A stretch of 35,050 nt of DNA from JABSOG01 sp041583135 (GCA_041583135.1 JBFHGJ010000057.1:1-35050), one strand, 5' to 3'; positions 16,469 to 25,103 are shown, counted from the first letter of the stretch. The notes: generated by a model not told the origin, from the letters alone. Made by a program: numbers and translations.

Positions 16469-17709
16469 GGGCGCAATCACTTGCAGCGTATTTAAATCGA
16501 CGTTATTTGTTGTTGATGGCCTTGTTGTTTTTATTTGCCATCGCATTTATGAGCTTGATGAACTGGTCTGGGATGGACGATACCACCGAATACTACATGC
16601 AGTATGAGGCGCAGGTGCTCAGTGAGTTTTATCCGCCATACAGCTCTATCGATGAGTTCGACCTAGGTAAGAAGGAATACTATTGGGGGCGTAAGCAGTT
16701 GCCGAGGCGATATAGCGAGCTTATCAAAGACCAGCCTGCACCTGTTAATCAAGCGACCTTGTATATTACCGAACAGAGCTATGTTTACCTGTTGCCCTAT
16801 CCATTGCCCGATGGTGACATCCTCTTTTATGTGGTGCATATATTCGAGCAAGACACCACTTTTCATCCGTTTGCCAAAAACGCCCTGATCGGTGGCTTTT
16901 CACTGAGTTTTATCTTGTTGCTTTTGCTGGTTTTTAGCATTAATCATCGTGCGACCACTGTGCTGCAATCCTTTGCCGGTTGGATGAAAAAAGTGTCAGA
17001 CAACAGCGCGACGGGGCAAAGCGATATCGCTGCGCCGAGTGAGTTGCGATTTGGCGAGTTAATTCAGGCCAGTGAGCACATACAGGCGTGGCGACAGTTA
17101 GTCGATAGTGAGCAGTTGAGACTAAAACGAGAGCAGGACTTTTTAGCCAGTCTCAGCCATGAACTCAACACGCCGTTATCGGTGATCCGCACAGCGATTG
17201 CCTTATTGAAAAAACAGCAAACGATGTCGGACAAACAACGGGCTATTGTCGATAAGATTGCCAAAGCCAACGACAAAATGGTGAGCCTTAGCGCTAGCCT
17301 GTTACAAGTTTGGCGGCGCCAACCTTCTCATGTCGCTGCCGAGCCTTTGCTGGTATCCGAACTGGTGAGCGAATTGATAGAGCATGACTTGTCACATAAC
17401 GAGCCGCTGCGCTTTCATATCAAGATCAGAAATGAAAAGACCATTGTGGCCGATAGAACCTTATTGACCTTGGCGCTGAGCAACCTATTGAGAAATGCCT
17501 GCCAATACGGCGAGAATGATATTGAGGTTGAAATCGATGTGCGTTGTATTCGCATCACTAACCGCTGTAGCCAAGAGGTGAATGAGCATACCACAGACTA
17601 TGGTTTTGGCCTTGGTTTATATCTGGTCGAGAGGTTGTGTGAACAACAACAATGGGAGTTGGTTGTACAGGGGCAGCAGGGGCGCTTTAGCGTTGCGTTA
17701 AACCTTTAA
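16465..17709 (+). CDS. Sensor histidine kinase
   Basis: A 414-residue inner-membrane kinase, presumably for the response regulator it overlaps. Two membrane helices (about 14-33 and 140-160) flank a periplasmic sensor of about 105 residues rich in Tyr and Pro. The HisKA helix has FLASLSHELNTPLSVI with phospho-accepting His232. The ATPase domain shows the N box LSNLLRNACQYG and the G2 loop DYGFGLGLYLVERL. A canonical G1 box (DxGxG) is not visible; ITNRCSQ stands in its place, and the lid is short. The signal is unknown. It converges with the protease gene at 17737. Confidence 0.92.
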   Translation: MRAQSLAAYLNRRYLLLMALLFLFAIAFMSLMNWSGMDDTTEYYMQYEAQVLSEFYPPYSSIDEFDLGKKEYYWGRKQLPRRYSELIKDQPAPVNQATLYITEQSYVYLLPYPLPDGDILFYVVHIFEQDTTFHPFAKNALIGGFSLSFILLLLLVFSINHRATTVLQSFAGWMKKVSDNSATGQSDIAAPSELRFGELIQASEHIQAWRQLVDSEQLRLKREQDFLASLSHELNTPLSVIRTAIALLKKQQTMSDKQRAIVDKIAKANDKMVSLSASLLQVWRRQPSHVAAEPLLVSELVSELIEHDLSHNEPLRFHIKIRNEKTIVADRTLLTLALSNLLRNACQYGENDIEVEIDVRCIRITNRCSQEVNEHTTDYGFGLGLYLVERLCEQQQWELVVQGQQGRFSVALNL

Positions 17710-17736
17710 CGCCAGCGTCCCCGTCTGAGTGCCGTG

Positions 17737-18171
17737 TTAATCGTTGGTCAAAATAAAATCACGGGAGGGATCGACTATCAGCCGGTCGGCCATGGCTTCT
17801 CGGCCCAGCAGCATTAAATAGGTCATGCCGGAACGGTCGCTCAATGAGATCTCTATCGGCCATTTTTTTACCCCCAAAACAATGTCGGTTTCGACAATAT
17901 AGCGGGTTTGTTTAGTGCCATTAGAGCTGATAATGGTGCGCTTGTCTTTGACTTTACACTGTCTTTTGACCACTTTTTCAACGTCGTGCACATCAGGGTG
18001 AATATCAAAGCGAATGTAGGGTTCGGCGTCTTTATCAAACTCTTCGATATTGTCCACATGCAAAGAAGACGTTTTGGCGCCGGTGTCTATTCTCACTTCT
18101 AATCCATAAATCTCGAATTTCGGCAGGTCGCATTTTTCGACTCCACCGACTAACATTTTATTGTCAAACAA
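17737..18171 (-). CDS. Retropepsin-like protease of the RimB / 'ATP-dependent zinc protease' family (PF05618)
   Basis: A cytoplasmic protein of about 144 residues with the aspartic-protease signature DTGAKTSSLH (Asp29-Thr30-Gly31) and the late LMLLGREAM strand, as in the PF05618 family, historically annotated as an ATP-dependent zinc protease. In Pseudomonas a member called RimB works with RimK on modification of ribosomal protein S6. Divergence from rimK here supports the same link, by inference. The start is uncertain: GGAG lies 9 bases before TTG 18171; TTG 18186 and ATG 18156 are alternatives. The gene converges on the histidine kinase. Confidence 0.85.
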   Translation of the reverse strand: MFDNKMLVGGVEKCDLPKFEIYGLEVRIDTGAKTSSLHVDNIEEFDKDAEPYIRFDIHPDVHDVEKVVKRQCKVKDKRTIISSNGTKQTRYIVETDIVLGVKKWPIEISLSDRSGMTYLMLLGREAMADRLIVDPSRDFILTND

Positions 18172-18471
18172 AGTGACGCTCTCCAAAAAGGTTAACCTCG
18201 TCGTTATCGCAGGTTATATCGTTATTTTTTCAATCAATGGAGTTGCCAGCGGGCATCCAACCGACTTAGTATAGTGCGTCTAGATAAGATAACTCAAACG
18301 CTTTCAATGACATAAGCTTGTATTGATTCAATCGCACCGATACTGCCTCTAAGGGTAAGTATTTGTGTAAAAAAAAGCAAATCATTGTCATTTATGGCAT
18401 ACACTTACAATATTTCACTCGATGGCAAAGCGGCTTGCTGTCAGATCTTTTCAACTTTATAAGGACTCAAC
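18172..18471. promoter_or_regulatory. Divergent control region of the protease and rimK
   Basis: About 300 bases without a gene. On the plus strand TTGTCA (18385-18390) and TACAAT (18406-18411), separated by 15 bases, form a plausible promoter for rimK with a leader of some 55 bases. I saw no clear minus-strand promoter and no strong hairpin. Confidence 0.5.
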
Positions 18472-19377
18472 ATGAAAATTGCCATTTTGTCTCGCAACAG
18501 CAACTTATATTCAACCAGGCGGTTGGTAGAAGCGGGCGAAGCACGTGGTCACCAAGTTGATGTTATCGACACGTTACATTGTTATATGGATATTACCAGT
18601 GCCAGACCAACGGTTAGATTTAAAGGTAAATCATTACCCAGATACGATGCTGTCATTCCACGTATTGGTGCTTCTATTACATTTTACGGCACCGCCGTGG
18701 TGCGCCAGTTTGAAATGATGGGGACCTTTATCGTCAATGAATCCGTTGCCATTAGCCGCTCTCGGGATAAACTGCGTTCGATGCAGTTGCTTTCGCGCAA
18801 AGGCATCGGTTTACCCCGCACAGGTTTTGCTCATCGGGCCGACAATATCAAGGACTTGATCAAAAACGTCGGTGGTGCGCCTGTGGTGATCAAATTGCTG
18901 GAAGGGACTCAAGGCATAGGTGTGGTTTTGGGGGAAACTGAAAAAGCGGCCGAAAGTATCATCGAAGCCTTTATGGGGTTAGATGCCAATATCTTGGTGC
19001 AGGAATTTATCAAAGAAGCGGGCGGCGCCGACATTCGCTGTTTGGTGGTTGGCGGTAAAGTGGTTGCTGCGATGAAGCGTCAAGCGGCGCCAGGTGAGTT
19101 CCGCTCCAACCTGCATCGCGGCGGTACCGCTGAGTTGGTTCGCCTATCAAAAGATGAACGCGCCACTGCGGTAAACGCAGCTAAGGTAATGGGTCTTAAC
19201 CTGTGTGGTGTCGATATCTTGCGTTCAAGCCATGGGCCTGTGGTGATGGAAGTGAATTCTTCTCCGGGGCTTGAGGGGATTGAGCGCTCTACCAACAAAG
19301 ATGTGGCGGGCATGATATTTGAATTTATCGAGAAAAATGCCAAGCCAAATGCCAACCGCACCAAAGGCAAAGGATAG
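18472..19377 (+). CDS. rimK: Ribosomal protein S6 modification protein, ATP-grasp glutamate ligase
   Basis: RimK adds glutamate residues to the C-terminus of ribosomal protein S6 using ATP. The 301 residues match E. coli RimK (300) almost end to end: MKIAILSRNSNLYS, DAVIPRIGASITFYGTAVV, RDKLRSMQLLSRKGI, the ATP-grasp core KLLEGTQGIGVVL, the DIRCLVVG strand, RSNLHRGG and the metal-binding VMEVNSSPGLEGIE. AAGGA precedes the ATG with an 8-base gap. Only the last dozen residues differ, here a basic tail. The next gene begins 7 bases after the stop, so the two form an operon. Confidence 0.96.
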   Translation: MKIAILSRNSNLYSTRRLVEAGEARGHQVDVIDTLHCYMDITSARPTVRFKGKSLPRYDAVIPRIGASITFYGTAVVRQFEMMGTFIVNESVAISRSRDKLRSMQLLSRKGIGLPRTGFAHRADNIKDLIKNVGGAPVVIKLLEGTQGIGVVLGETEKAAESIIEAFMGLDANILVQEFIKEAGGADIRCLVVGGKVVAAMKRQAAPGEFRSNLHRGGTAELVRLSKDERATAVNAAKVMGLNLCGVDILRSSHGPVVMEVNSSPGLEGIERSTNKDVAGMIFEFIEKNAKPNANRTKGKG

Positions 19378-19383
19378 GTCACT

Positions 19384-20409
19384 ATGAGTACGCTTACCAT
19401 CGCCGGGATTGACATCAAGTTGGGGGAAACCCGCCAACTGGAATTACCGGTGGCCAAACTGTATACCAATACTGAAGTGTCGATCCCCATTTATATCAAA
19501 CGAGGTAAGCGTAAGGGGCCGACGATCTTTGTCAGTGCCGCCATTCATGGCGATGAACTCAATGGTATTGAGATCATCAGGCGCTTGATCAACACCCTTA
19601 ACCGTAAAGCCATCAGAGGCACGCTCATTGCGGTGCCGCTGGTCAACATTTATGGGGTGTTGGAACAAAGTCGCTATATGCCCGACGGGCGAGATCTCAA
19701 TCGCTCGTTTCCTGGCTCGGAAAAGTCCTCATTGGCTGGCCGTGTTGCCAATCTGTTCTTAAACCAAGTGGTCAAGCAGTGTGATTACGGCATTGATTTA
19801 CACACCGGGGCGATGCATCGCAGTAATTTACCGCAGATCCGGGCCGACCTTGAAGATGATGAAACCATGGAACTGGCGGGGGCTTTTGGCGCGCCGGTGG
19901 TGCTCAATTCAAACTTGCGTGATGGTTCGTTGCGTCAGGCCGCTTCTGAGCTTGGGGTTAGGGTGTTGTTGTACGAAGCCGGAGAGGCATTGCGCTTTGA
20001 CGAGTTTTCCATTCAGGCAGGGGTGAAGGGGATTTTAAAGGTGATGCATAAACTCAATATGATCACCCGTAAGCCGAGTAAAAAACCTCAGCCAGAGCCG
20101 TTTGTGGCGACAAAAAGCAGTTGGGTGAGGGCGCCAGCCTCCGGTATTGTGATCCACAAAAAGCAGCTGGGGGATTTTGTGGTTAAAGGCGATGTGCTGG
20201 CCGAGATCGGCGATCCGTTCGGCGGTAACATCAAATCGATGCAGGCGACCTTTGGTGGCGTGATCATCGGCAAGCAAAACATTCCGTTGACCCAAGAAGG
20301 TGAAGCGATGTATCACTTGGCTTGCTTTGAAGATCACGAAGAAGTGTCCGAGGCCATCGGCACCATTCAGGAGCAATATGCCCAACACGATGATCAGATG
20401 GGCATATAA
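19384..20409 (+). CDS. Succinylglutamate desuccinylase / aspartoacylase family zinc hydrolase
   Basis: A 341-residue metallo-carboxypeptidase-like hydrolase. The zinc ligands are in AIHGDELNGIE (His55, Glu58) and LHTGAM (His141), with the substrate-binding DLNRSFPG (105-112). The C-terminal 100 residues form a lipoyl-like barrel (VRAPASGIVIHKKQLGDFV, then GDVLAEIGDPFGG), typical of this subgroup rather than of AstE. AGGA lies 8 bases ahead of the ATG, across the rimK stop. Operon position suggests it acts with RimK, perhaps trimming an amide or acyl link on the modified protein or a small glutamyl compound; this is inference. It converges with tyrR, 12 bases apart. Confidence 0.88.
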   Translation: MSTLTIAGIDIKLGETRQLELPVAKLYTNTEVSIPIYIKRGKRKGPTIFVSAAIHGDELNGIEIIRRLINTLNRKAIRGTLIAVPLVNIYGVLEQSRYMPDGRDLNRSFPGSEKSSLAGRVANLFLNQVVKQCDYGIDLHTGAMHRSNLPQIRADLEDDETMELAGAFGAPVVLNSNLRDGSLRQAASELGVRVLLYEAGEALRFDEFSIQAGVKGILKVMHKLNMITRKPSKKPQPEPFVATKSSWVRAPASGIVIHKKQLGDFVVKGDVLAEIGDPFGGNIKSMQATFGGVIIGKQNIPLTQEGEAMYHLACFEDHEEVSEAIGTIQEQYAQHDDQMGI

Positions 20410-20421
20410 AGTCGTTCGCCG

Positions 20422-21945
20422 TTAGCCGATGGCGTACTGCTTGAGTTTCATTGCGATTTTGTTGTGTGATACTCCAAGGCGTTTGGCCAGCTTACGGGTT
20501 GAAGGGTATTGCGGATATAGCTGTTTAAGCAGAGCCTTTTCAAATTGTTGTTGTGCGTTGTCCCAGTCGCTGATCTGAGTGAAGTCATCGTTAAATTGTG
20601 GTGTGGCTGACTGCTGTGGTTGCTCATGAGGCAACTGAATGTGCTCTTGCTGGATCTCGTTGCCATCGAGCAAGGCCATGGTTCTAAACAGCAGGTTTTC
20701 GAGCTGGCGGATATTACCGGGCCAGCTGAACTGCTGTAATTTGCTCATCGCCTGTTCGCTGACGGTGGGAACGGGGATATTGATTTGTGTTGCCGCTTTG
20801 GCGATAAAGTGTGCTACCAGCAACGGAATGTCCTCGCTGCGCGCTCTAAGCGCCGGGATCTCAAGGCTGAGCACATTGAGGCGATAATACAAATCTTCTC
20901 GAAACAAGCCTTGATGTGCCATTGCTTCTAAGTCTCGATGGGTGGCGCTGACAACCCTTACCTTTACTTTAATCTCTTTTGTACCGCCGACACGGCGAAA
21001 GGTGTACTCCTGTAAAAAGCGCAACAGCTTCGCTTGAAGATATAGCGACATCTCTCCTATTTCGTCTAAGAAGACAGTCCCACCGGCGGCCAGTTCAAAC
21101 AGCCCGGGCTTACCGCTACGCTGGGCACCTGAGAACGCGCCGGGGGCGTAACCGAACAGCTCACTTTCCAACAGGTTTTCCGGCAAGGTGGCGCAGTTGA
21201 TGGCTAAAAATGGTGCGCTGGGATCTGACCCTTGACGGTGTAAGGTGCGGGCCAACAATTCTTTCCCGGTGCCGGTTTCACCGGTGATCAGCACTGGTAG
21301 GTCGAGTTTGCCGAAGCGCTTGGCTCTATCGAGCAGTGCCAGCAGCGACGCCGAACGGCCGACAATGTCTTTGATGTCGGTGCTGGCATGTTGTAATGCT
21401 GAGAGTTGTTGACCGAGCCTGCTGGGGCTGCGCAGCACCAAAATACAACCGGCGATCTTATCTTTCTTGGTGACTTGGGTGATGTCGGCATGAAAGGGCT
21501 GTTTGAGAATGTTTATTTCCATACTGCCGAGCGTATTGTTGAGCAGTTGATCTAGCGGTTCGGCGATATAGCGGTTGATGCTTTGTCCTTCGAGCTGCTC
21601 TGTTGCAACGCCGCAGATCTCGGCGGCTGCCTTACTGGCTACCAAGATGGTGCCCTCGCGGTTGATATCAAAGATAGGATCAGGCAAACGTGACAGCAAC
21701 ACCTTGAGTTGATTCTGCCGTCGTTCGGTAGGTAAAAACTCGATTTTAACCACATCAAAGACACCATCTATGGTCAGTAGCTCTTGTCTTATTTGCTCAA
21801 GGGTCAGTGATTTTGGATCGAAGTGTATATACAAATGGGAGGGGATCATCTCTGTGGCAAAGAGATTACAATCATGGCGACGAAAAATAGCCAAAATGTC
21901 TTGGGTGATCCCCAGTCGGTCTTTTGCGGTGACGTCAATTCTCAT
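20422..21945 (-). CDS. tyrR: TyrR-type transcriptional regulator (ACT-PAS-AAA-HTH)
   Basis: TyrR controls aromatic amino acid synthesis, uptake and breakdown. The 507 residues (E. coli 513) have an ACT domain (1-75), a PAS domain (about 78-175), an AAA+ module with Walker A GETGTGKE (222-229) and Walker B TVFLDEIGE (290-298), and the C-terminal helix-turn-helix STRKLAKRLGVSHNKIAMKL. Unlike E. coli TyrR, where the sigma-54 contact loop is lost, this protein has GAFSGA (269-274), one conservative change from GAFTGA. It is divergent from methionine gamma-lyase and may regulate it. Confidence 0.93.
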   Translation of the reverse strand: MRIDVTAKDRLGITQDILAIFRRHDCNLFATEMIPSHLYIHFDPKSLTLEQIRQELLTIDGVFDVVKIEFLPTERRQNQLKVLLSRLPDPIFDINREGTILVASKAAAEICGVATEQLEGQSINRYIAEPLDQLLNNTLGSMEINILKQPFHADITQVTKKDKIAGCILVLRSPSRLGQQLSALQHASTDIKDIVGRSASLLALLDRAKRFGKLDLPVLITGETGTGKELLARTLHRQGSDPSAPFLAINCATLPENLLESELFGYAPGAFSGAQRSGKPGLFELAAGGTVFLDEIGEMSLYLQAKLLRFLQEYTFRRVGGTKEIKVKVRVVSATHRDLEAMAHQGLFREDLYYRLNVLSLEIPALRARSEDIPLLVAHFIAKAATQINIPVPTVSEQAMSKLQQFSWPGNIRQLENLLFRTMALLDGNEIQQEHIQLPHEQPQQSATPQFNDDFTQISDWDNAQQQFEKALLKQLYPQYPSTRKLAKRLGVSHNKIAMKLKQYAIG

Positions 21946-21967
21946 GGTGCATCATCGGTGTCATTAA

Positions 21968-21998
21968 ATTATGACGATTGTAATGTAATTATGACGAT
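21968..21998. promoter_or_regulatory. Two ATTATGACGAT direct repeats
   Basis: The 11-base word ATTATGACGAT occurs at 21968-21978 and 21988-21998, exactly 20 bases apart, close to two helical turns. It shares the core ATTATGAC with the palindrome at 22061. It sits 23 bases upstream of the tyrR start. Confidence 0.55.
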
Positions 21999-22060
21999 AA
22001 TGCCACAGCTCAACAAAACCGGCAGGGACATGTCACGTCAACAATACGTTTGCGGCTAAG

Positions 22061-22078
22061 TGTCATAATATTATGACA
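22061..22078. promoter_or_regulatory. Perfect 18-bp palindrome, probable operator
   Basis: TGTCATAATATTATGACA is its own reverse complement over all 18 bases. Its shape TGTnnn-N6-nnnACA resembles a TyrR box (TGTAAA-N6-TTTACA), though the inner bases differ. It overlaps the likely -35 zone of the methionine gamma-lyase promoter, upstream of TATAAA at 22093-22098. Confidence 0.65.
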
Positions 22079-22195
22079 AAATAATGTATATATATAAATG
22101 AATTTTATTTAAGCTGTTGATTTTAAATGAATAAATAAGTTGGCATGAGTTTTGATTCATATGGGGTAGATGATTCTGTCAAAAGAGACCTTATT

Positions 22196-23407
22196 ATGAA
22201 CAATGCCCAACACATCGAAACCCAGGCTATCCATTCTGGCCGTATCAATGACGAACAGTTTGGCTCCTTGGCGACGCCTTTGTATCAAACCTCGACGTTT
22301 GTGTTTGACAGTGCCGAGCAAGGCGGCCGTCGTTTCGCTGGTGATGAGCAGGGATTTATCTATTCGCGTTTAGGTAACCCGACGACCCGTCAGTTGGAGC
22401 AACGTGTGGCGGCAATGGAAGGGATGGACGATGCTGCGGCGACGGCGACCGGTATGGCGGCGGTTTCTGCGGCGTTATTGGCCAACTTGCAGATGGGTGA
22501 CCACCTGATCGCCTCAAAAGCGCTGTACGGCTGTTCTTTTGCCCTGATCAATCATCAGCTGGCAAAGTTTGGCATAGAGGTCAGCTTTGTCGATATGACC
22601 GACCACAGTGCAGTAGAGGACGCGTTACGCGACAACACCAAGCTTATCTTCTTAGAAACGCCTATCAATCCTAATTTGGTGGTTATCGATCTTGAGTTCA
22701 TCGGCAACTTTGCCAAACAGCATGGCCTCATTTCTGTGGTAGACAATACCTTTTTAACGCCGGTATTGCAGCAGCCAGCTAAGTTCGGCATCGATATTGT
22801 GCTGCACAGTGCGACGAAATATTTGAATGGTCATGGTGATGTGGTTGCCGGTATTGTCTGTGGCAGCTTTGAGATGATCGAAAACATCAAAATGACGGTA
22901 CTTAAAGACATTGGCGGAACCATTAGCCCGCACGATGCTTGGCTTATCACCCGTGGTCTGAAGACATTGCCGGTGAGAATGGAGCGCCATTGCAACAATG
23001 CTCAACAAATTGCTGAGTTCCTTGAAGCCCAGCCCCAAGTCAAAAGCGTTTTCTATCCGGGCCTTAAAAGCCACCAAGGCCACAAATTTATCGGCAACCA
23101 AATGCGTCATGCCGGTGGTGTGATCGCGTTCGAATTGCAAGGTACTATCGAAGATGGTAAGCGCTTTATCAATCAGATGAAACTGTTCTCAATTGCCGTG
23201 AGCCTCGGCGATTGCGAATCGCTTATTCAGCACCCTGCCTCAATGACCCACTCGCCTTATGAGCCTGAAGAACGTTTGGCTGCGGGGATCTCCGATACGC
23301 TTATTCGCATTTCTGTTGGCCTGGAACACGCAGATGACCTTATTGAGGATTTAAGACAGGGGCTTTTAACTATGCAAAAGCCTGATCTTAAAGAAGTGGC
23401 CGCTTAA
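22196..23407 (+). CDS. megL: Methionine gamma-lyase
   Basis: A PLP enzyme that splits methionine into methanethiol, 2-oxobutyrate and ammonia. The 403 residues match the Pseudomonas enzyme: YSRLGNPT for cofactor binding, the diagnostic YGC (Tyr111, Cys113) that marks gamma-lyases within the Cys/Met metabolism family, Asp183 in VVDNTFLTPVL, the Schiff-base Lys208 in HSATKYLNGHGD, and SLGDCESLIQHPASMTHS. An upstream start at 22145 adds 17 residues without family similarity; the ATG at 22196 follows AAAAGAGA and fits. It ends four bases from nadD on the other strand. The shared control region suggests regulation by TyrR or another amino acid sensor. Confidence 0.93.
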   Translation: MNNAQHIETQAIHSGRINDEQFGSLATPLYQTSTFVFDSAEQGGRRFAGDEQGFIYSRLGNPTTRQLEQRVAAMEGMDDAAATATGMAAVSAALLANLQMGDHLIASKALYGCSFALINHQLAKFGIEVSFVDMTDHSAVEDALRDNTKLIFLETPINPNLVVIDLEFIGNFAKQHGLISVVDNTFLTPVLQQPAKFGIDIVLHSATKYLNGHGDVVAGIVCGSFEMIENIKMTVLKDIGGTISPHDAWLITRGLKTLPVRMERHCNNAQQIAEFLEAQPQVKSVFYPGLKSHQGHKFIGNQMRHAGGVIAFELQGTIEDGKRFINQMKLFSIAVSLGDCESLIQHPASMTHSPYEPEERLAAGISDTLIRISVGLEHADDLIEDLRQGLLTMQKPDLKEVAA

Positions 23408-23411
23408 GCCC

Positions 23412-24053
23412 TTATCCTGCCTGATACAGCCTGTGGTCTTTAATATATTGGGCCACAGGTTCGCTTAACATCCCCTCGGTCGATTGTCCATTGAGCAGCC
23501 TTTGGCGAATTTGTGTAGATGAGATATTTTGCTCATCGATGGTGGCAAAATAAATCACACCGGCCAACGTTTGATGTAGCACCTCGATATCGGTTGTCTG
23601 TCTTTGTTGCACCACATCGAAAATGGATGCCGACGCGTCGAGTTGCCAACCGGGGCGGCAACTGACCACCAAATGACAGCGTTCAAGAATACTTTGCCAT
23701 TGATACCACTGTTTAAAGCTCAGCAGTGAATCCATACCAATTAAAAGACACAAAGGGGTATTTTGAAACTCTTGGCACATTTGCTCAAGTGTGACGGCGG
23801 TATAAGAAGGTGTATGGCGTTTGAGTTCACGCTCATCAATGCGAAAGTGCGGAAATTCGCGACAGGCAAGTTCAGCCATCGCAAGACGCATATCGGCGCT
23901 GACACCTGGGTCTTCACGATGAGGTGGCTTGTGGCAAGGCATCACCCGAATATGGTCGAGTCCAAGGGCGACTCTGATCTGCTCTGCCGGACGTAAATGG
24001 CCATAGTGAATGGGGCTAAAGGTGCCGCCTAAAATACCGATGGGGGTGTTCAT
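23412..24053 (-). CDS. nadD: Nicotinate-nucleotide adenylyltransferase
   Basis: NadD forms nicotinate adenine dinucleotide from nicotinate mononucleotide and ATP in NAD synthesis. The 213 residues show the nucleotidyltransferase motif GGTFSPIHYGHL (9-20), PCHKPPHRE, the LLIGMDSLLSFKQWYQW block and the C-terminal ISSTQIRQRL. It is the last gene of the leuS-lptE-holA-nadD run, 15 bases after holA. In E. coli this run goes on to rsfS and rlmH; here it stops and faces methionine gamma-lyase. Confidence 0.95.
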   Translation of the reverse strand: MNTPIGILGGTFSPIHYGHLRPAEQIRVALGLDHIRVMPCHKPPHREDPGVSADMRLAMAELACREFPHFRIDERELKRHTPSYTAVTLEQMCQEFQNTPLCLLIGMDSLLSFKQWYQWQSILERCHLVVSCRPGWQLDASASIFDVVQQRQTTDIEVLHQTLAGVIYFATIDEQNISSTQIRQRLLNGQSTEGMLSEPVAQYIKDHRLYQAG

Positions 24054-24068
24054 GCTTTTGTCTATTAC

Positions 24069-25103
24069 CTAGGCGCTGAGTCGATAGCCTTTGAGCTGCG
24101 CGGCAAAGCCAAACAGCATCACGACATGGCAAAAGTCGCTGTACGGGTTAAAGTGGCTGTTGCTTTTTAGCTTGATATCAATGGTTTGTAGGGCATCGAC
24201 CAGTGTTTCAAATTGCTCTACACTTAAGCGGTTAAGTGCGGAGGTCACCATTGCTTGGCGATTTTTCCAAACTTTTTTCTCGTTCAAAATTTGATTGAGC
24301 GGTACTTGGGCATCAAGTTGCTCTTTCATTTCAAGTAGCTGCAAAACTTCGCGGCTCAATGCCCAATTGACGATGTTGGGCTCTAAGCCTTCACGTTGCA
24401 AACTGATCAGCACCTTTAAGGCATTGTCGATATTGCCGAGCAACAGCTCATCGACCAACTGAAACACGCTAAAGCGCGATTGATTGAGTAAAATGCGTTG
24501 AAGGTAGTCGCTCGTGATAGCTTGACCGCGAAAGCTTATCGCCAGCTTATCGAGTTCCTGCGCTGCGGCGAGCAAGTTCCCGGCGTAAAACTCGGCCAGT
24601 AGCGTCAAGCCTTGTGGTTCTATCATCAGCTGTGACTGTTGTGCTCTTTGGGCTAACCAACGGCCGAAGTTATCTCCTTCTATCGGGTAGATAGGCACAT
24701 ACAGCCCTTGAGCATCCAAGTTTTTAAACCATTTGGCCTTGGTGGTCGCAGCATCGAGTTTTCCGCCGTGCAGCACCAAGATGGTATCGGGATTAAACAG
24801 GCCGAGTAGTTCGTTTAGCACCTTAGCGCCGGTTTGTCCGACCTTGCCTTTGTCTACTTCCAGCTCGATGAGCTTACGGGATGAGAATAGCGACAGACTA
24901 TTGAAAGCATCAAACAGACTATACCAGTCAAACTGAGGATCGGCAGTTAAGCTCAAGCGCTCGTCAAACCCCTGAGCTTTGGCCGAGTCGCGAATGACTT
25001 GTATCGCCTCGACCTTTTGCAAAGGCTCATCGCCAAACACCAAGTAAACCGGCTTAAGCCCCTTACTGAGGTGGTTGGGCAGTTGATTGGCATAAACTCG
25101 CAT
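24069..25103 (-). CDS. holA: DNA polymerase III subunit delta
   Basis: The delta subunit opens the beta sliding clamp within the clamp loader. The 344 residues match HolA: MRVYANQLPNHLSKGLKPVYLVFGDEP at the start in pieces, LFSSRKLIELEV, the EGDNFGRWLAQRAQ segment, LLAEFYAGNLLAAAQELDKL and the C-terminal ALNRLSVEQFETLVDAL. The ATG at 25103 gives the family N-terminus; a TTG at 25109 adds two residues. The gene is tightly spaced between lptE and nadD, as in E. coli. Confidence 0.94.
   Translation of the reverse strand: MRVYANQLPNHLSKGLKPVYLVFGDEPLQKVEAIQVIRDSAKAQGFDERLSLTADPQFDWYSLFDAFNSLSLFSSRKLIELEVDKGKVGQTGAKVLNELLGLFNPDTILVLHGGKLDAATTKAKWFKNLDAQGLYVPIYPIEGDNFGRWLAQRAQQSQLMIEPQGLTLLAEFYAGNLLAAAQELDKLAISFRGQAITSDYLQRILLNQSRFSVFQLVDELLLGNIDNALKVLISLQREGLEPNIVNWALSREVLQLLEMKEQLDAQVPLNQILNEKKVWKNRQAMVTSALNRLSVEQFETLVDALQTIDIKLKSNSHFNPYSDFCHVVMLFGFAAQLKGYRLSA

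Noticed and set aside
18363..18560. 65-codon plus-strand frame overlapping the rimK start
   Set aside because: It covers the likely rimK promoter and ribosome binding site and overlaps rimK in another frame.
22754..23140. 128-codon frame antisense to methionine gamma-lyase
   Set aside because: It is a shadow of a well-conserved enzyme and shows no protein features of its own.
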